NCBI RefSeq assembly: GCF_921293095.1 | Contig: NW_025791658.1 | Span: forward strand, 6,386,001-6,450,000 | Reading direction: 5' to 3' | DNA length: 64,000 nucleotides | DNA from: Ischnura elegans | Taxonomy: Eukaryota > Arthropoda > Insecta > Odonata > Coenagrionidae | In this document: positions 11,405 to 22,560 of the stretch, piece after piece | Numbering within the stretch: the stretch's first letter is position 1 | Layout: every line of letters starts with the position of its first letter | Position numbers and translations under genes: made by a program | Notes under the pieces: generated by a model | Databases searched by the model: none | The model's input: the letters and a program-made list of their open reading frames with translations, nothing else | What the model was told of the DNA's origin: nothing

Positions 11405-12069
11405 TAGGGTGGTTTCCTATTATTTTTTTATTGCCTAAATCGAAAGAATATTACACCTGGAGTACATATTTCATGCTTTTAGATTTTTAAATGACGATAT
11501 CTATTTTTCGCGATTAAATGAAAAGTGAAAATTTTCAAGTGCGCCAAAACACGACACGTAACTATGAATGCCGGGAAATCTCTCCGTGAGACTTATTTCT
11601 GGTTCCCGCTGCCCCCCTGTGAGGTGACCTTGAGGCGAGGCTTAGCGCTGATACGACGCAGGCTGCTAGCGGGTAGCTGTGTACCCTGCTGGCTGGTAGC
11701 GCTTGTCTTAAATAAGGATTATTAATACCTTATCAAACGAAGAAAACTTTCCCACCTCAGCCAGTTTTAATAGGTTATTATTAAGACATGTTTCCCTGAG
11801 CTCTGTGCCTCATGCATGCATTGGTAACCTCAGACGATGTATAACTCCTATCCTCTCGTGTAGAAACTAGGTCCCTGTGACGTCACCTGGAGTGGCATCG
11901 CATGGGCGCCAATCTGGCCTTTTTCAAATGAGGTTAAAATTTGACCCTTGCCATTCGTCTAAACCGGTATTTCAAAAACCAAATAATTTGTGTATTATGA
12001 ATACACTAATGGTGGGTAACGAATCGCAATCAATGCCTTTCGTTTTCTTTGATGAAGGAAACTACCCTA
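11405..12069 (+). mobile_element. AGGGTGG MITE, copy A
   Basis: The terminal inverted repeats read TAGGGTGGTTTCCT on the left and AAGGAAACTACCCTA on the right, with TA probably the duplicated target. It contains TGACGTCA at 11878-11885. A 67-codon frame inside recurs in other copies, but only because the MITE sequence is conserved. Confidence 0.9.
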
Positions 12070-12269
12070 TTACATATTAGGGGGGGATAAGCCAAGGGGT
12101 TTGAGTGATTTCTTTTCTAAACAGGGTTAGGTACAGAAATTAGGCACAGACAACAAACAAGATCAACTAGTTATTTAGTCGTGCATTTGTATTTCTACTC
12201 TATGTCAGCACAGAACAGAGACTCACTCATTTCCAATGGCCACCAAGTTTTCGTAAATCCCTATTTTTA

Positions 12270-12525
12270 AATTTTGAACCTAACTCTCTTAGCCTTTTCC
12301 CAACTAAAGATGTAAATATACGTGTGGACGTTTCTTGACTCCGGAGACAAGAGCCACATATTTTTGTCGGAGATTTTTCTACACAAGTGAACGAATGCCG
12401 AATACATAGGTTTCCTAGCTCTCCCCCTTTTATGACACTCCCAGGTGCACAACGCCTTTGTTTTGGGACCCAACCCTGTGGGGTTTAGGCTTCACCCTCA
12501 GAATCCGGGAGCAGGTGCCATGACC
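12270..12525 (-). repeat. 260-bp repeat, reverse copy
   Basis: Its reverse complement matches 29142-29400: shared CCTGCTCCCGGATTC near one end, AAAAGGGGGAGAGCTA in the middle, and GAAACGTCCACACGTAT. Identity is moderate. It may be an LTR or UTR fragment of an unrecognised element. Confidence 0.6.
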
Positions 12526-12529
12526 CATC

Positions 12530-14170
12530 ATCTTATCATATCATATCAGTACCTTACAAATAGAATTTCACAACACAAATAATTTTTCAAGAATAACAAA
12601 CAATTCTTTGCACTAGTTGACCATGAAATTCGTAGAAACCAAACTTCCCAAATGATATCACCCGACTTCAAGAAATCAAATATAATTTATCAAAAAAATT
12701 ATCTTACTACATGGTTTTATATGCAAACACATTAAAAATTGTAATTAAAGAAGTGACATAGATAGTGTAAGCAAAATATAAATTTAGTAATGACATCAAT
12801 GAAAGATGATGCAAATATATTGCTCTAACATAGCAACTAACACATCAAATTAACAGCTGCAATGAATGATGTGCCGCTTAATTTTCATGAAGTGTTTTTT
12901 TTTATTTATAATTTATCTTTTGATTTTACTGGATATTTTGTATTATAAATTTAAATTTTAATCCTACACCACTTTCCAATTTCAAGTATCACTCTTCTGT
13001 TTACACAATAACCTTTGAGAATACAAAATATTTTCTGAAATATCAGCAAATACACTTTTTATGCATGACGTAAACCTCGATAGCTCAAATTTATATTAAA
13101 AAAATAGAGGTAAAAAACAAACAAATGTATGAGCTTATTTTTTGGACACTTGAGACTATACTTAAAAACAAAAAAAAATCAACCTATAGGGCTATCACAG
13201 TTCATTATTTGAGAGTAAGGGATTTGTTTGATTAATGTATCATTCTCTGCCTTTCTTTCATTCCCTGTAGAATGTCTATGGGTACCCAATATAGTTGTGA
13301 TGATACGTAACTGTAATGACTCAAAAATAAAAAAGCTAGCCATGTAATGGAATTAGTGGTGTTCATTTGTACGAATCCTGGCTCCCGAATTTTCTTTGTG
13401 AGTTACAACCCAGAACAATTGTACTTGTAATTTTGTTTTTTTTGATGAGTAAAAGTGAACATAACATAGTATCTCAGAAACATAGTAACCTCAGCAGTCC
13501 ATAATTATGTGTAAAACAAAGGTCAAGAAAAAAATGTATTCATGCACATCTTCCGCAACCAATAAATAAACTACTCTACAACTACACCACAATTCATTAT
13601 TTAGCAGCTTTTGGTAATGCATTTGTACGTTCATTTTACAATGCTCCGGTTTGCTGAGCCATTATTTTATGAGGGATAGTGGTACAATACATAGGGTAGC
13701 ATGCCTTTATGCATAGATCATTGGTGAAATTGCTAGCTATGGCTGATTTGTAAACACATACTTGCGCCAGATGACAAAATTCCTTCAGTCGACACCATCG
13801 AATCGCCAACTGCAAGTTTTCTAGTACCCTGCAAGGACTCACGGATTGGGAAACAGTTCGTTGGTAATTGGACTTGTTTCACCATTCCATCGACCATGCA
13901 TGAGAGCCTTTTCAATGCCCTAATATTGTAGACTAACAATGGGTTATTAACTTTTATCTCTAATCGCGATCAATATAAGTTATGTTGTAAATATTTGATT
14001 TCCTAGTTGTATGCAGTCATAGCTCACGATATTTCTCCACTTTATCATCAAGCGATTGATCAATTACAATATTGAGTTATTCCCTTCGACATTTTACTAT
14101 AACTAGTAGTATACTATAATAATCTTCCTCATAACTTTACATCATCCGCAACTTATCAGAAATAAATGAA
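12530..14170. other. No recognisable feature (ZAD intron)
   Basis: AT-rich DNA without a supportable exon. Two overlapping 68-codon minus-strand frames at 13636-13939 lack motifs. Confidence 0.45.
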
Positions 14171-14180
14171 GAGTACTCAC

Positions 14181-14318
14181 CTTGAATAAATTTCTCGACG
14201 AACATTTTCTCAGTTCTGCATCCGAATCAAGACAAATCCTTTTAAAATCACTTAATTCCATGAGCTTTTTCAAACATAGTGGACAAATGGTGACAGGCAG
14301 GCCATCTCCCAAGGCAAC
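14181..14318 (-). CDS. ZAD-gene exon 2 (second half of ZAD)
   Basis: The exon is 138 nt (46 codons) in phase 0, between acceptor ATATCTCAG and donor AAG|GTGAGT. It encodes GDGLPVTICPLCLKKLMEL followed by SDFKRICLDSDAELRK. This matches the second half of a ZAD: the second Cys pair (ICPLC) and the long helix that forms the dimer interface. Joined to exon 1 it makes a complete ZAD with both CxxC pairs. Confidence 0.85.
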
Positions 14319-14445
14319 CTGAGATATTAATGAAGACGCTATGCCTCAGCATATTTCCCAATAATATTGGAAACGATGTCCATAACACAGAATAAATTGA
14401 GAAGTTACATTAAGAAAATCGATAAAAAGGAAATTTGCCACTTAC

Positions 14446-14613
14446 TTGTAAACCGACTAAATCATGTAGACCATCCTTCACAGTGATTTCGCATGTTACA
14501 TTCGAAGTGAATATGTTGTAATAACTATCATTATTCTTCATACAAAGTCTGCACAGAGTAGCCTCTGAATTACTTCCTGACGAATCCGAGAGAATCACGG
14601 TGGTACGACTCAT
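14446..14613 (-). CDS. ZAD-domain protein, first coding exon
   Basis: The exon is 168 nt (56 codons), starting at the ATG at 14613 and ending CAA|GTAAGT in phase 0. After a 20-residue polar leader it encodes CRLC (C21, C24) and a stretch ending KDGLHDLVGLQ, the first half of a ZAD. ZADs bind zinc through two CxxC pairs, dimerise, and usually head C2H2 zinc-finger transcription factors of insects that act in the nucleus on chromatin. Exons 2, 3 and 4 follow on the same strand with compatible phases. The finger exons are not in the window. It is distinct from the zinc-finger gene at 50 kb, which lies upstream on this strand. Confidence 0.85.
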
Positions 14614-15984
14614 GCTTCAATTTCCGAAACTCATTTAATCTTCAAATCAGTTCGATGGACAATGAAAACGTCAACGCTGCACTGACAGAGTTCTCAAAAC
14701 CTTACCACGAAACTAAATTCACTTATTTGATGCATGAAAATGAAATAAATTTGGTATGCTCCCGATAAAAGACAACAACATGTGCTAGCAATAAAAATCA
14801 CCTCGAAGACAGAATGTTTATCCGTAGTTCTACTGTTTATCTAAGATCGGGTGATGAGAGCAGAGTTTGGTTTAGATTAAATGTTAGCTAGTTAGGGTTC
14901 TCACCGCCAGAGGCACAGGTATATAGCAGGCTTTTTATCCGAGTTCAAATATTAGCAACAAAAATACCTCTCATTCGATGACGTGAAAAATCTAAACATT
15001 TTCTTGAATTTATATTATTCTTGCTTTGCTGATGGCATTAAAACGATTTATATAAAGGCTTGATGATGCGGTTGGAAACAGAATTTTCGCGCACTTTGGA
15101 TGCTAACAATAAGCATTAACGGTCTTGCTGTAACTATATATAAGAATTGAACTTACCTTAATGTGTACTGCCAAAAAAAGGTTTATATATACTATACTAC
15201 AAAAAATACATGTACTAATTTTCATGTAATGAAGGCTAATAATATTGAGGTTATCATCGCGAATGTAAAATTCTTCCATTTTTCGTCATTTAGGTGAACT
15301 GCAGTAGCAAAAAGGTAGTTAATTGTCAATGAAGTCGCAAGAAGTCTCGAGTAGAGTGGCAAAGTTGGGACGAATAATTAAATTATAAAATACACGTACC
15401 TACTTAGGCGTAAGTACAAATATAAACCGTTACGAGCATCATATGAAAAACATTATATTCTGGAATAAAAGCGGTATCATGATGATGACATGATTGAAAA
15501 ATTGATTTTTAATAAATGTTATATAAAAATTACAATTTAAATACCATCATATACGATGAAAAATACAGATTATATTTTATATTCCAAAGAGAAAAACACG
15601 GTTGCTGTAAAGAATCATGAATGTAAATATTTTATGTCCCCATGTAGAATGGTATGAAAAACATCAAAAGAAAGTTTTTCGATATTCATCCGGAATATTC
15701 CTAAAAAATCTGTTAAAGCAGCTTGGGGAAACGTATATGCTGTGAAAGCAATGTGGAACTGCCATCTACCTGCTTAGCAGCAACCGATTTCTAGGTTGCT
15801 GTCGAACTTCAGTGGATGTGAAACATGATATACAGCATGCAGTGCTGTGGTTGGGCCGGCACGGCGTACCTCCGAAGATCAAAACTCGTTGGAGTATACT
15901 TCGAGTCGATCTGAAACCTCCTCAAGTGATTTTTATCAAGTACCTACCGCCTAAATTCTTTCCCTACTACAGCATTGACAGTAT
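14614..15984. other. 5' flank of the ZAD gene, no other feature
   Basis: AT-rich. This is the probable 5' UTR and promoter region of the minus-strand ZAD gene; I see no clear TATA or initiator. No supported gene. Confidence 0.4.
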
Positions 15985-16052
15985 GGCTCATGAAGTCATA
16001 CCATCCTGCCATGTCATCAACTCATTTGCGGATAGGCACATCTGTCAAACTT
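15985..16052. repeat. Relic of the word-array element at 21.9-23.9 kb
   Basis: CCATGTCATCAACTCATTT with its neighbours matches the reverse complement of about 23785-23830 inside that element. This short fragment explains the similar peptide runs seen at both places. Confidence 0.45.
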
Positions 16053-16197
16053 ATACTTAACACACAAAGAACTGCGCTTTGGGCTTGTCATGGAAAATGA
16101 TATGGAACAAATTTCCTTCCGTCTCCCACCTTTAAAACTCTTTTCAAATACACATTTAATAGATTTTTACCACTCATCCACTCGTGGAACTCATTCG

Positions 16198-16620
16198 CAG
16201 TGGCGTAACTAGGGATATGCTTTCGGGGGCGGAGGGCGGCGGGAAAAACTAGAGCTGTGCGAGAGTGTCATCGTCCTGTATTTGTTTCTATCTCTTTGTT
16301 TCAATTTCTATTATATGTTATTATGATTGTATATTCGCCTGTGGCGACCTGTGTGAATGTGAAATGTATACATATATTGTGACGGATCATGAGAACGCCA
16401 CATATTTTACCGGGTGGGGAGGGCATCATTAGTCCCGAGTACGGAATGATCGAACCATTATTGAGTACTTTGAGACACAAAAAATATATTTTCCACTTCA
16501 AACATAGCATACACACATTTATCGAAATTAAATACCCTGATGAAGATGAGGTGAACGAAAAATGCACAGTATGATATGATTAAATTGCCCCCCCTCCAAA
16601 AGAATACAAAAAGAAACAAT
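16198..16620. mobile_element. Possible decayed hAT-type end
   Basis: CAGTGGCGTAACTAGGG at 16198 looks like the left end of a CAGTGGCG-type hAT element, followed by a G-rich run. A C-rich run near 16587 may be its other side, but no inverted end or matching 8-bp flank was found. Confidence 0.25.
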
Positions 16621-16779
16621 TTGTGATTTGTAGAATTCGTGGGCGGAGTTTACAATTTGCCCAAATTAAGTTTTTAGGCTGCTTTCGTGGTAACACTGAA
16701 TCAGATTTCTGACAAGGAGTCAACAGTTTGGTGATTAGATACGGCTCACCGGGATAGAGAGAAAGAACCCAAATATTTT

Positions 16780-17440
16780 GGCTACACAGTTTGGGGATTA
16801 AATCGGGTCTGTGCGAACGAGCACTGGGACGGGTCGCTAACTGCGACGTTCTTACGGTTTCGTCGGAGCCTTGAGCAGTGGGAGCCGTCGATGATGCGAC
16901 GCGTTGGACCCCAAATGTCCGCGGGATCGAGGGCTGTCTTCCTCCCGACCTCTGGGCGTTGGTCCTGTCTGTCGCTCGTCTGCAATCTTGCTTTCCGCTG
17001 CTGGCTACCTCCGTAGAACAATCTCGTCCCGCTAAACAGCACTCTCTGGTTACACCCAGAAAAATGACGACCATCAGGCACGTCACCAATCCCGTTCTCT
17101 CTCCGTCGATCAGGCTAGCGTTTCTCGCCCCAAGGCTCACCGCGGATTTATAGTGATCTGGAGGGGGATGATACACAGGGGATGGGGTTTTTTGGGACAA
17201 GAGGCGTATTGCTTACACGTTCCTTGTCCACTGGGGATCGATTCGACTTGATCAGGTAGTACAAATGGTGCAACTTGACTACTTTAACCGTCGTCAAGAG
17301 CCCCACGCACGATTTCAGAGGTAGGAAGGCCGCGTGAACCTTCCCCCCCCCCACACAGCCAAACAATTCCACCACCGAAGAAAGCGGAGAAGAATATATG
17401 GGTTTTTCCGGCAAGTAACCCATCGCACGAGGAAGAGAGG
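16780..17440 (-). promoter_or_regulatory. GC-rich island with a possible minus-strand promoter
   Basis: This block is clearly richer in G+C than its surroundings. On the minus strand an ACTATAAATCC box (about 17143-17153) precedes roughly 290 bp of GC-rich sequence that ends in a possible donor, ACC|GTAAGAAC, near 16856. A 206-codon minus-strand frame covers it, with low-complexity residues and no domain. It could be a promoter with a first exon, or a solo LTR of an unrecognised retroelement. Confidence 0.3.
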
Positions 17441-18593
17441 AGACATCTGTTTAGTTTGGTAAACATATACAAAACATACTGTGCAAATAAATTTTCGGAG
17501 CATTTCGAGCATGTTACTCCAATATTTTTTCTTCACATCGCCTGGTGAAAAATACGTAAATATATACGCCTATGTAAATATTGTCATTTGCGTCACGGTT
17601 ACCATCCGTCATCGCGTTCATCCATGCCGGCGGTTAAAGATTTTCAGACATTTTTTCAATGTTTACAAGTTAAATAGCAGTCACTCCTCAAGTAGTAGGT
17701 TATTCGGACTACAAGTAGTGCCTACATTTTGAATAACGCAACTTATTCCCATACTGTGAATAGAAAATTAGAAGAAGTTTTTAAATTTTTACCGGTCAAA
17801 ACTACCGGTACGGCAATATTTTATGGGAGAAGATAATTTTGCATTATTTTTTCGAATAAGCAATTGGATTGTCTTTAAAGTTTATTGAATTGCTTTTAAG
17901 GTAAACATAAATTTTCACTAAAAGAAGCGGCGAGATGTTTATTGGCATCAAGTGAAATGGCAGGCTGTAAGACCATAATGCGTCGGAGGAAGTGTTGTCC
18001 TTTTATTTATGGGAAATACTCTTACATTAATATTGTTCATTTTTTTTAAGAAAAACAGTACAAGCAACATGTGCGTGGAGTTATGATGGTGAGTCAACCA
18101 TAGTTATGGTGGTCATAGAAAAACATCATTTACCTGCCTTTCTGAATTGAAGATTTTACGAATCACCGTGCCTGCGCCCCTCCCAACTTGAACTTACCCC
18201 TTTAATTAAAAGTGACGCCCATTCGAATTAGGCCCTATCATTCTAACCATATCCTTACTTTCATCCCAGACGGCACAGAACCCTCTGTATCTAATTCGTA
18301 TATTCATAGTACCCATTGACTAAGGGGATACTATGCCGCTCCGTCGCTTTTCGTCAATGGATAATTTCCATTCGCGGCCTGTCGACGAAGCGCGTACGCA
18401 GCATGTGAATGTCCGCTACTAAGCACGTACGATTGGATACGAAGCGCGCAGGAACACGGAACTCAGGCTAATCTCAATCGATTAGGTCGAAATTAGATAT
18501 ATCGTAACTCGCACGATCGAAAAATGCATCGAACGCAACACAATCGATAGCTACCGACCGTAGCGAGAACCTTGATACGAATCATTATGAATT
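17441..18593. other. No recognisable feature
   Basis: No gene, inverted ends or strong repeats seen. Confidence 0.4.
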
Positions 18594-18738
18594 GTAAGTT
18601 CTCAATAGGTAAATAACACCATATCATGAATTCTAATTACCATGAAAGACTCACGACCGACAAAGTTTTTGTCGGTTGTGAGTTTTTCATGGTAATTAGA
18701 ATTCATGATATAGTATTATTTACCCATTGAGAACTTAC
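18594..18738. repeat. 145-bp near-perfect hairpin
   Basis: Two arms of 71 bp with a 3-bp loop centred near 18666. The arms differ at five positions, all transitions. Outer word GTAAGTTCTCAAT; inner word ACCGACAAA. It may be a foldback MITE or, if transcribed, a long hairpin RNA. No flanking duplication is obvious. Confidence 0.9.
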
Positions 18739-19517
18739 AAAACTTATTCGGCCACTTAAATAACTGCGAAAAATGAGATTCTCAAGGCTAATTCACGCAT
18801 CCCCAGCATCCAGCATTCTTAAGTGGCTCGTACTTACTTGGAAACCTTGAGATGTTAATAAGAGTAAATTCTTATTAATTTTTACACTAAATAATACATC
18901 ACATAGCCCACGAGCATTAAAAAGCTTACCCTAAAGCCTGACGAAATAAAATTTTTAAATAAAAATTGCCGATGAAACAGGGTTGCTGACACATCTGCTA
19001 TTAGTATGATCGAATTCATCAAAATGCAAGCAAAAATTAACGTATAGTTCAGTCTCAGCTACTAAAACTTACCCATATCAGGCGCTAAAGTATTTGAAAA
19101 ATTATTTGGGATGAGTAAAAGTCTCTAGGTCACTGCAGTAAATGTATCAACCTATTAAAAATATGAAAGTCCTGCCAAATCACCAGCATAAACACTTGTA
19201 AAATAAAACATGGTATCTCTTAGATCACACCTCCGATTTTATACTTACTTTGCATGAAGTCACCACCACAAGAAATTTTAAAGAGGCAGGAAAGAAAAAA
19301 CCCACAGAAATACAATCCATATATTATTTATTTTCTATTGTCAACCACAATAATATTTCCAATTTTCTCTTCTATCCCACATCTAATTTAGCGAAACAAT
19401 TACTCTTATTCTCTTTCGAATAGAAAATTATTTAAAAGAGCACTGGTCGATACATAAAAACTATCTTCAATACTTTCTCCGATGAACGTCCACTATCACA
19501 GCATCAACTTGCACAAA
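18739..19517. other. No recognisable feature
   Basis: AT-rich DNA downstream of the THAP relic. No supported feature. Confidence 0.4.
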
Positions 19518-19673
19518 TCAAATCCACATCCACAAATATGTCACTTCTGCCGCAATGTCTGTCTTCTTGGCGACAGGTAACAGTGAAGCAATGGTACCTT
19601 CCTCCAATCTGGGTACCTTCAATTCAGCAAGAATTTTCTCCTCGTCTTCTCGTCCAAGGCCACAGATTATTTT
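19518..19673 (-). pseudogene. THAP-domain pseudogene, exon 2
   Basis: After an acceptor GTGATATCAG, 51 codons are open to a TGA at 19518-19520. The sequence KIICGLGREDEEKILAELK then ..EEGTIASLLP fits the C-terminal half of a THAP zinc finger. ICGLG stands where the C-x2-H ligand pair is expected (the His is lost), and GTIASLLP stands where the AVPTIF-type motif lies. THAP domains are C2CH DNA-binding modules of cellular regulators and of P-element-type transposases. The missing ligand, together with a shift in exon 1, argues for a relic. Confidence 0.6.
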
Positions 19674-20002
19674 CTGATATCACAAGGTGCGATGTGAAGC
19701 TCACACACCTAAAATTAATAAATAATAAAACACCATGTAACTTATTAGGTGAAATCATTTCCAATTTTTGGTATTTCTGCATGAGAAATCAAATTACTAG
19801 GCTCGTAAATGTAGTAAATATTTGTATGCCTGATATTTTTATTGTTTTAAACTATAGCATAAGATAATTTGAAATGATGAAAGCCGACGTGTAATACACC
19901 ATAGGGCAAGCTAAGAAACAATATTCGATCCTATAAACTTGGCAGCTTATTCCTAGTTTCTCCTTTAACCACACGTTTACCGAATGAATTAATACAAAAA
20001 AG

Positions 20003-20200
20003 CATAGGCGGATCCAGGGGGGGGGGCACGGGGGCACGTGCCCCCCCCTGACCCTCAAAAATATGCATGATTTTTAATACGGTCCCATTATCATTGCGTT
20101 CGTTTTGTATTACGAGGTATCCTTGTGCCCCACCCAGAACAAAATCCTGGATACGGCCTTGCTTGTGCCCCTCCCAGAAAAAATCCTGGATCCGCCCCTG
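20003..20200. mobile_element. 198-bp hAT MITE in the THAP intron
   Basis: The ends read CATAGGCGGATCCAGG and, inverted, CAGGGGCGGATCCAGG. A perfect 8-bp duplication, CAAAAAAG, flanks it (19995-20002, 20201-20208). G and C runs lie inside both ends, and an internal copy of the CCTGGATACGG end is near 20150. It has no coding capacity. Confidence 0.88.
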
Positions 20201-20377
20201 CAAAAAAGACAACTAAAATGCAAGAATTTTCAAAAGAATTGCTGCTACAATATTTTGAATCACCATTTTTAGTACTGAATAGTACTATAGTACTTCAGTA
20301 CTTGATGCATCAACATCCCGAAGCCACTTCTAACTTAAAATTACATCCAAATAATTACAGCGAGAAAGAGTACATAC

Positions 20378-20523
20378 CTCACAGTTTTTCGTAGGGGTGA
20401 AATGTTTTCTTCTTATCGCCCAAATGCACTTCTTCTTCAACTCAGGATCTTTTGGAAAGCTAAAAACTTGAACCATGTCCCGGAATTTCCATTACATCCC
20501 GACAATACACACACGAAAGGCAT
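20378..20523 (-). pseudogene. THAP-domain pseudogene, exon 1
   Basis: From the ATG at 20523 the frame reads MPFVCVLSGCNGNSGT. After loss of one base it continues in another frame as VFSFPKDPELKKKCIWAIRR and then ..KHFTPTKNCE, up to a GAG|GTATGT donor. This is the N-terminal half of a THAP domain: the Cys pair, then the conserved FPKDP segment and basic helix. The length of 146 nt, one short of 49 codons, agrees with a single-base deletion. With exon 2 at 19518-19673 the phases agree once the shift is allowed for. It may derive from a host THAP gene or a P-like transposase. Confidence 0.65.
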
Positions 20524-21855
20524 TTTTAACAAAAATATCTCACAAACACGTTTCTGAAGCCCAGTGAATGAAATTAAAGAATAAGGGAAACTTCACCATT
20601 ACCAGACACTCTATTTTTCACAAAATTAACCACAAAAATCCCTGAAATGTGGTGAGACGTGACGTAAACGATGCGATCTCCAACGGCTTATGAAGGCATG
20701 TGATCTTTCTAGGAGGATATGGCACGATGGCACAACCCGCGAAAGAAAATAGTCCCAGACCGAATACAGTTTTATCGATGAGATACAATTTTATCGATGC
20801 ATATGAATTTGCCAGTCCTCTTGCATCTTTTTTCGTCATTAAAGGAAATAAAGAAACAAAACCTTTTTAGTAACTTCCTAAGCGCGATTTTTGTATCTTG
20901 ATGGTCCACCCTCGTATTCAGGTACGAAAACTTCCTGTGCCGTCTGGGGCATGTAGTTATGGCCCTTGCCATTGCATTATTATGACCTTTAAATTTTATT
21001 TCCTAACTCGGAATATTCGAAAAATAGCTAATTACATACACTCAATGAACATGAGTAACGTGGAATGTTATCAGGAATATTTATTAATGATATCTATTGT
21101 TCAAACAGATTGTCCTGGTCATGTTATCTAAATAGCTCTAACTGAGTAGACCATGAGGGCACAATTATTGGATATAAAATGGAATTTTATCTACCTTAGC
21201 TACCAAAAAGCACCTCTCACGCTGTATTTAGCTTTTGATACAATTTCCGGGTATGAGTTACGCTAATCTATGCTCCTCAGTGATTGTAATCTAATTTAGG
21301 GTAAACATTTGTCTTTTATGTTTAGGAAAGATACGAAATATCTAAGCTGAACACTTCAAAATAATAGTAAATAATGAAATAAATAGCATTTGCCACTCCC
21401 ATTAGAGGTAATCTTGCATATTTGTATTCCCAGAAACAAACACCAATTCGAAATCGTCGGCGTACTGCCGCCTTGACGCAGAGAAAATCCGACAGGTTCA
21501 GTTTTTCTGCGACGACGAAGCGAGCTGGAGACATGACGTCATCAATTCTCAAAGACGGGCTCTGATTGGCTCGCTAGCCGCGGCGTCAACGCAACGCCGA
21601 ACTGTGAAGGCCCCCTTGGTTAACCTCTCAATGAAGGGGCAAAGATAAAACATAGTATTAATGTGCCTTTAAATTGTAAGAAATAGGCACACAAGTCATG
21701 TAATTAATGCTTCCGTTGGTATTTTCCTTATAGAAAATATATTTATGGTAACTATTAAGACATTCGAACTTTCGATGAGCATAAAGATGTCGGTTATTTA
21801 CTTTCTGATACCTCGAATGTATAAAGCATTATTTAAATATTTGTTCATATAGAAT
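20524..21855. other. No recognisable gene
   Basis: Several short frames of 66-77 codons lack motifs. An exact TGACGTCA is at 21534-21541, and around 21440-21600 the DNA is more GC-rich. No element ends identified. Confidence 0.4.
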
Positions 21856-22065
21856 ATCTCAGGGAAAACTTTTTGCTTTGAAACTGCCTTGGAACCCTTT
21901 TGAAACTGCTTTGGAACACCAAAATCTGCATTGGAACTGCTGTGAAACTCATTTCCACTCATTTGTACCAAAAATTAGAAATATGGAGACGTTTGTAACT
22001 CATTTGTGATCCCATTTCTAACTCCTTTGTACAGAGCGTGTTCGTATGGAACTGCTTTCTACACA

Positions 22066-22560
22066 TTTGGAACTCCTTTTGAACGATTCGGCAGGATTTC
22101 CAGACGTCATCATTCGTATTGTAACTGCTGTGTACGGAAAAGATTCATTTGGAACTCCTTTTGAACGAGACGACAGGATTTCCGGTCGTCATCATTCGCA
22201 TTGTAACTGTTGTGTACTGAGAAGATTCATGTGTAACGGCTTTCCATACATATGATTTTACACTTTCCCGGCGAACAACTTCAGAAAAATCTTCTCGGGA
22301 TACCGCGCGGGTAAGATTATTTGAGAGCGCCCGAATAATCAACAACATATGGAGAATGAGTTGTTGGTATATTATTATTTTGGCGCTCTCAAATAATCTT
22401 ACCCGCGCGGTATCCCGAGAAGATTTTTCTAAGGCTTTCCATACGTTTACAATTCTTTGTTGAACGATTCGATAGGATTTCCAGACGCCATAATTCGTAT
22501 TGTAACTGCTGTATACGGAGACGATTCATGTGTTACTGCTTTCCATACGTTTGCAATTCT
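22066..22560. repeat. Degenerate tandem repeat of about 80-105 bp
   Basis: Three clear units and one weak unit share CAGGATTTCC, GACGTCATCATTCG and TGTAACTGCTGTGTACGG-like words, starting near 22066, 22148, 22445 and 22550. The array is split by the hairpin at 22284-22432. Confidence 0.75.
22284..22432. repeat. 149-bp hairpin with perfect 49-bp arms
   Basis: The arms run AGAAAAATCTTCTCGGGATA... to GAGAGCGCC and are exact inverse copies, separated by about 50 bp. It interrupts the tandem units of the surrounding element, so it is probably a young foldback MITE. TTCTCGGGATACCGCGCGGG is unusually GC-rich for the region. Confidence 0.9.

Larger units (their letters stand above)
6716..14180 (-). 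other. Large transposon-filled intron of the ZAD gene
   Basis: The interval between exon 2 and exon 3 holds the Penelope-like relics, a hAT-like element, two copies of the AGGGTGG MITE and a reverse copy of a 260-bp repeat (all listed separately). Outside these, 6716-7560 and 12530-14170 show no supported gene. The intron assignment depends on the exon model. Confidence 0.5.

Noticed and set aside
11877-12080. Near-identical small frames at 11877, 43015 and 44173 (plus) and 8561 (minus), looking like a conserved small protein family
   Set aside because: All four lie at the same place in copies of the AGGGTGG MITE. The similarity is that of the repeat, and the frame in copy C runs past the element border.
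16580-17200. 206-codon minus-strand frame
   Set aside because: It sits in a GC-rich block where stops are rare, overlaps other frames on both strands, and shows no domain. Kept only as part of the island.
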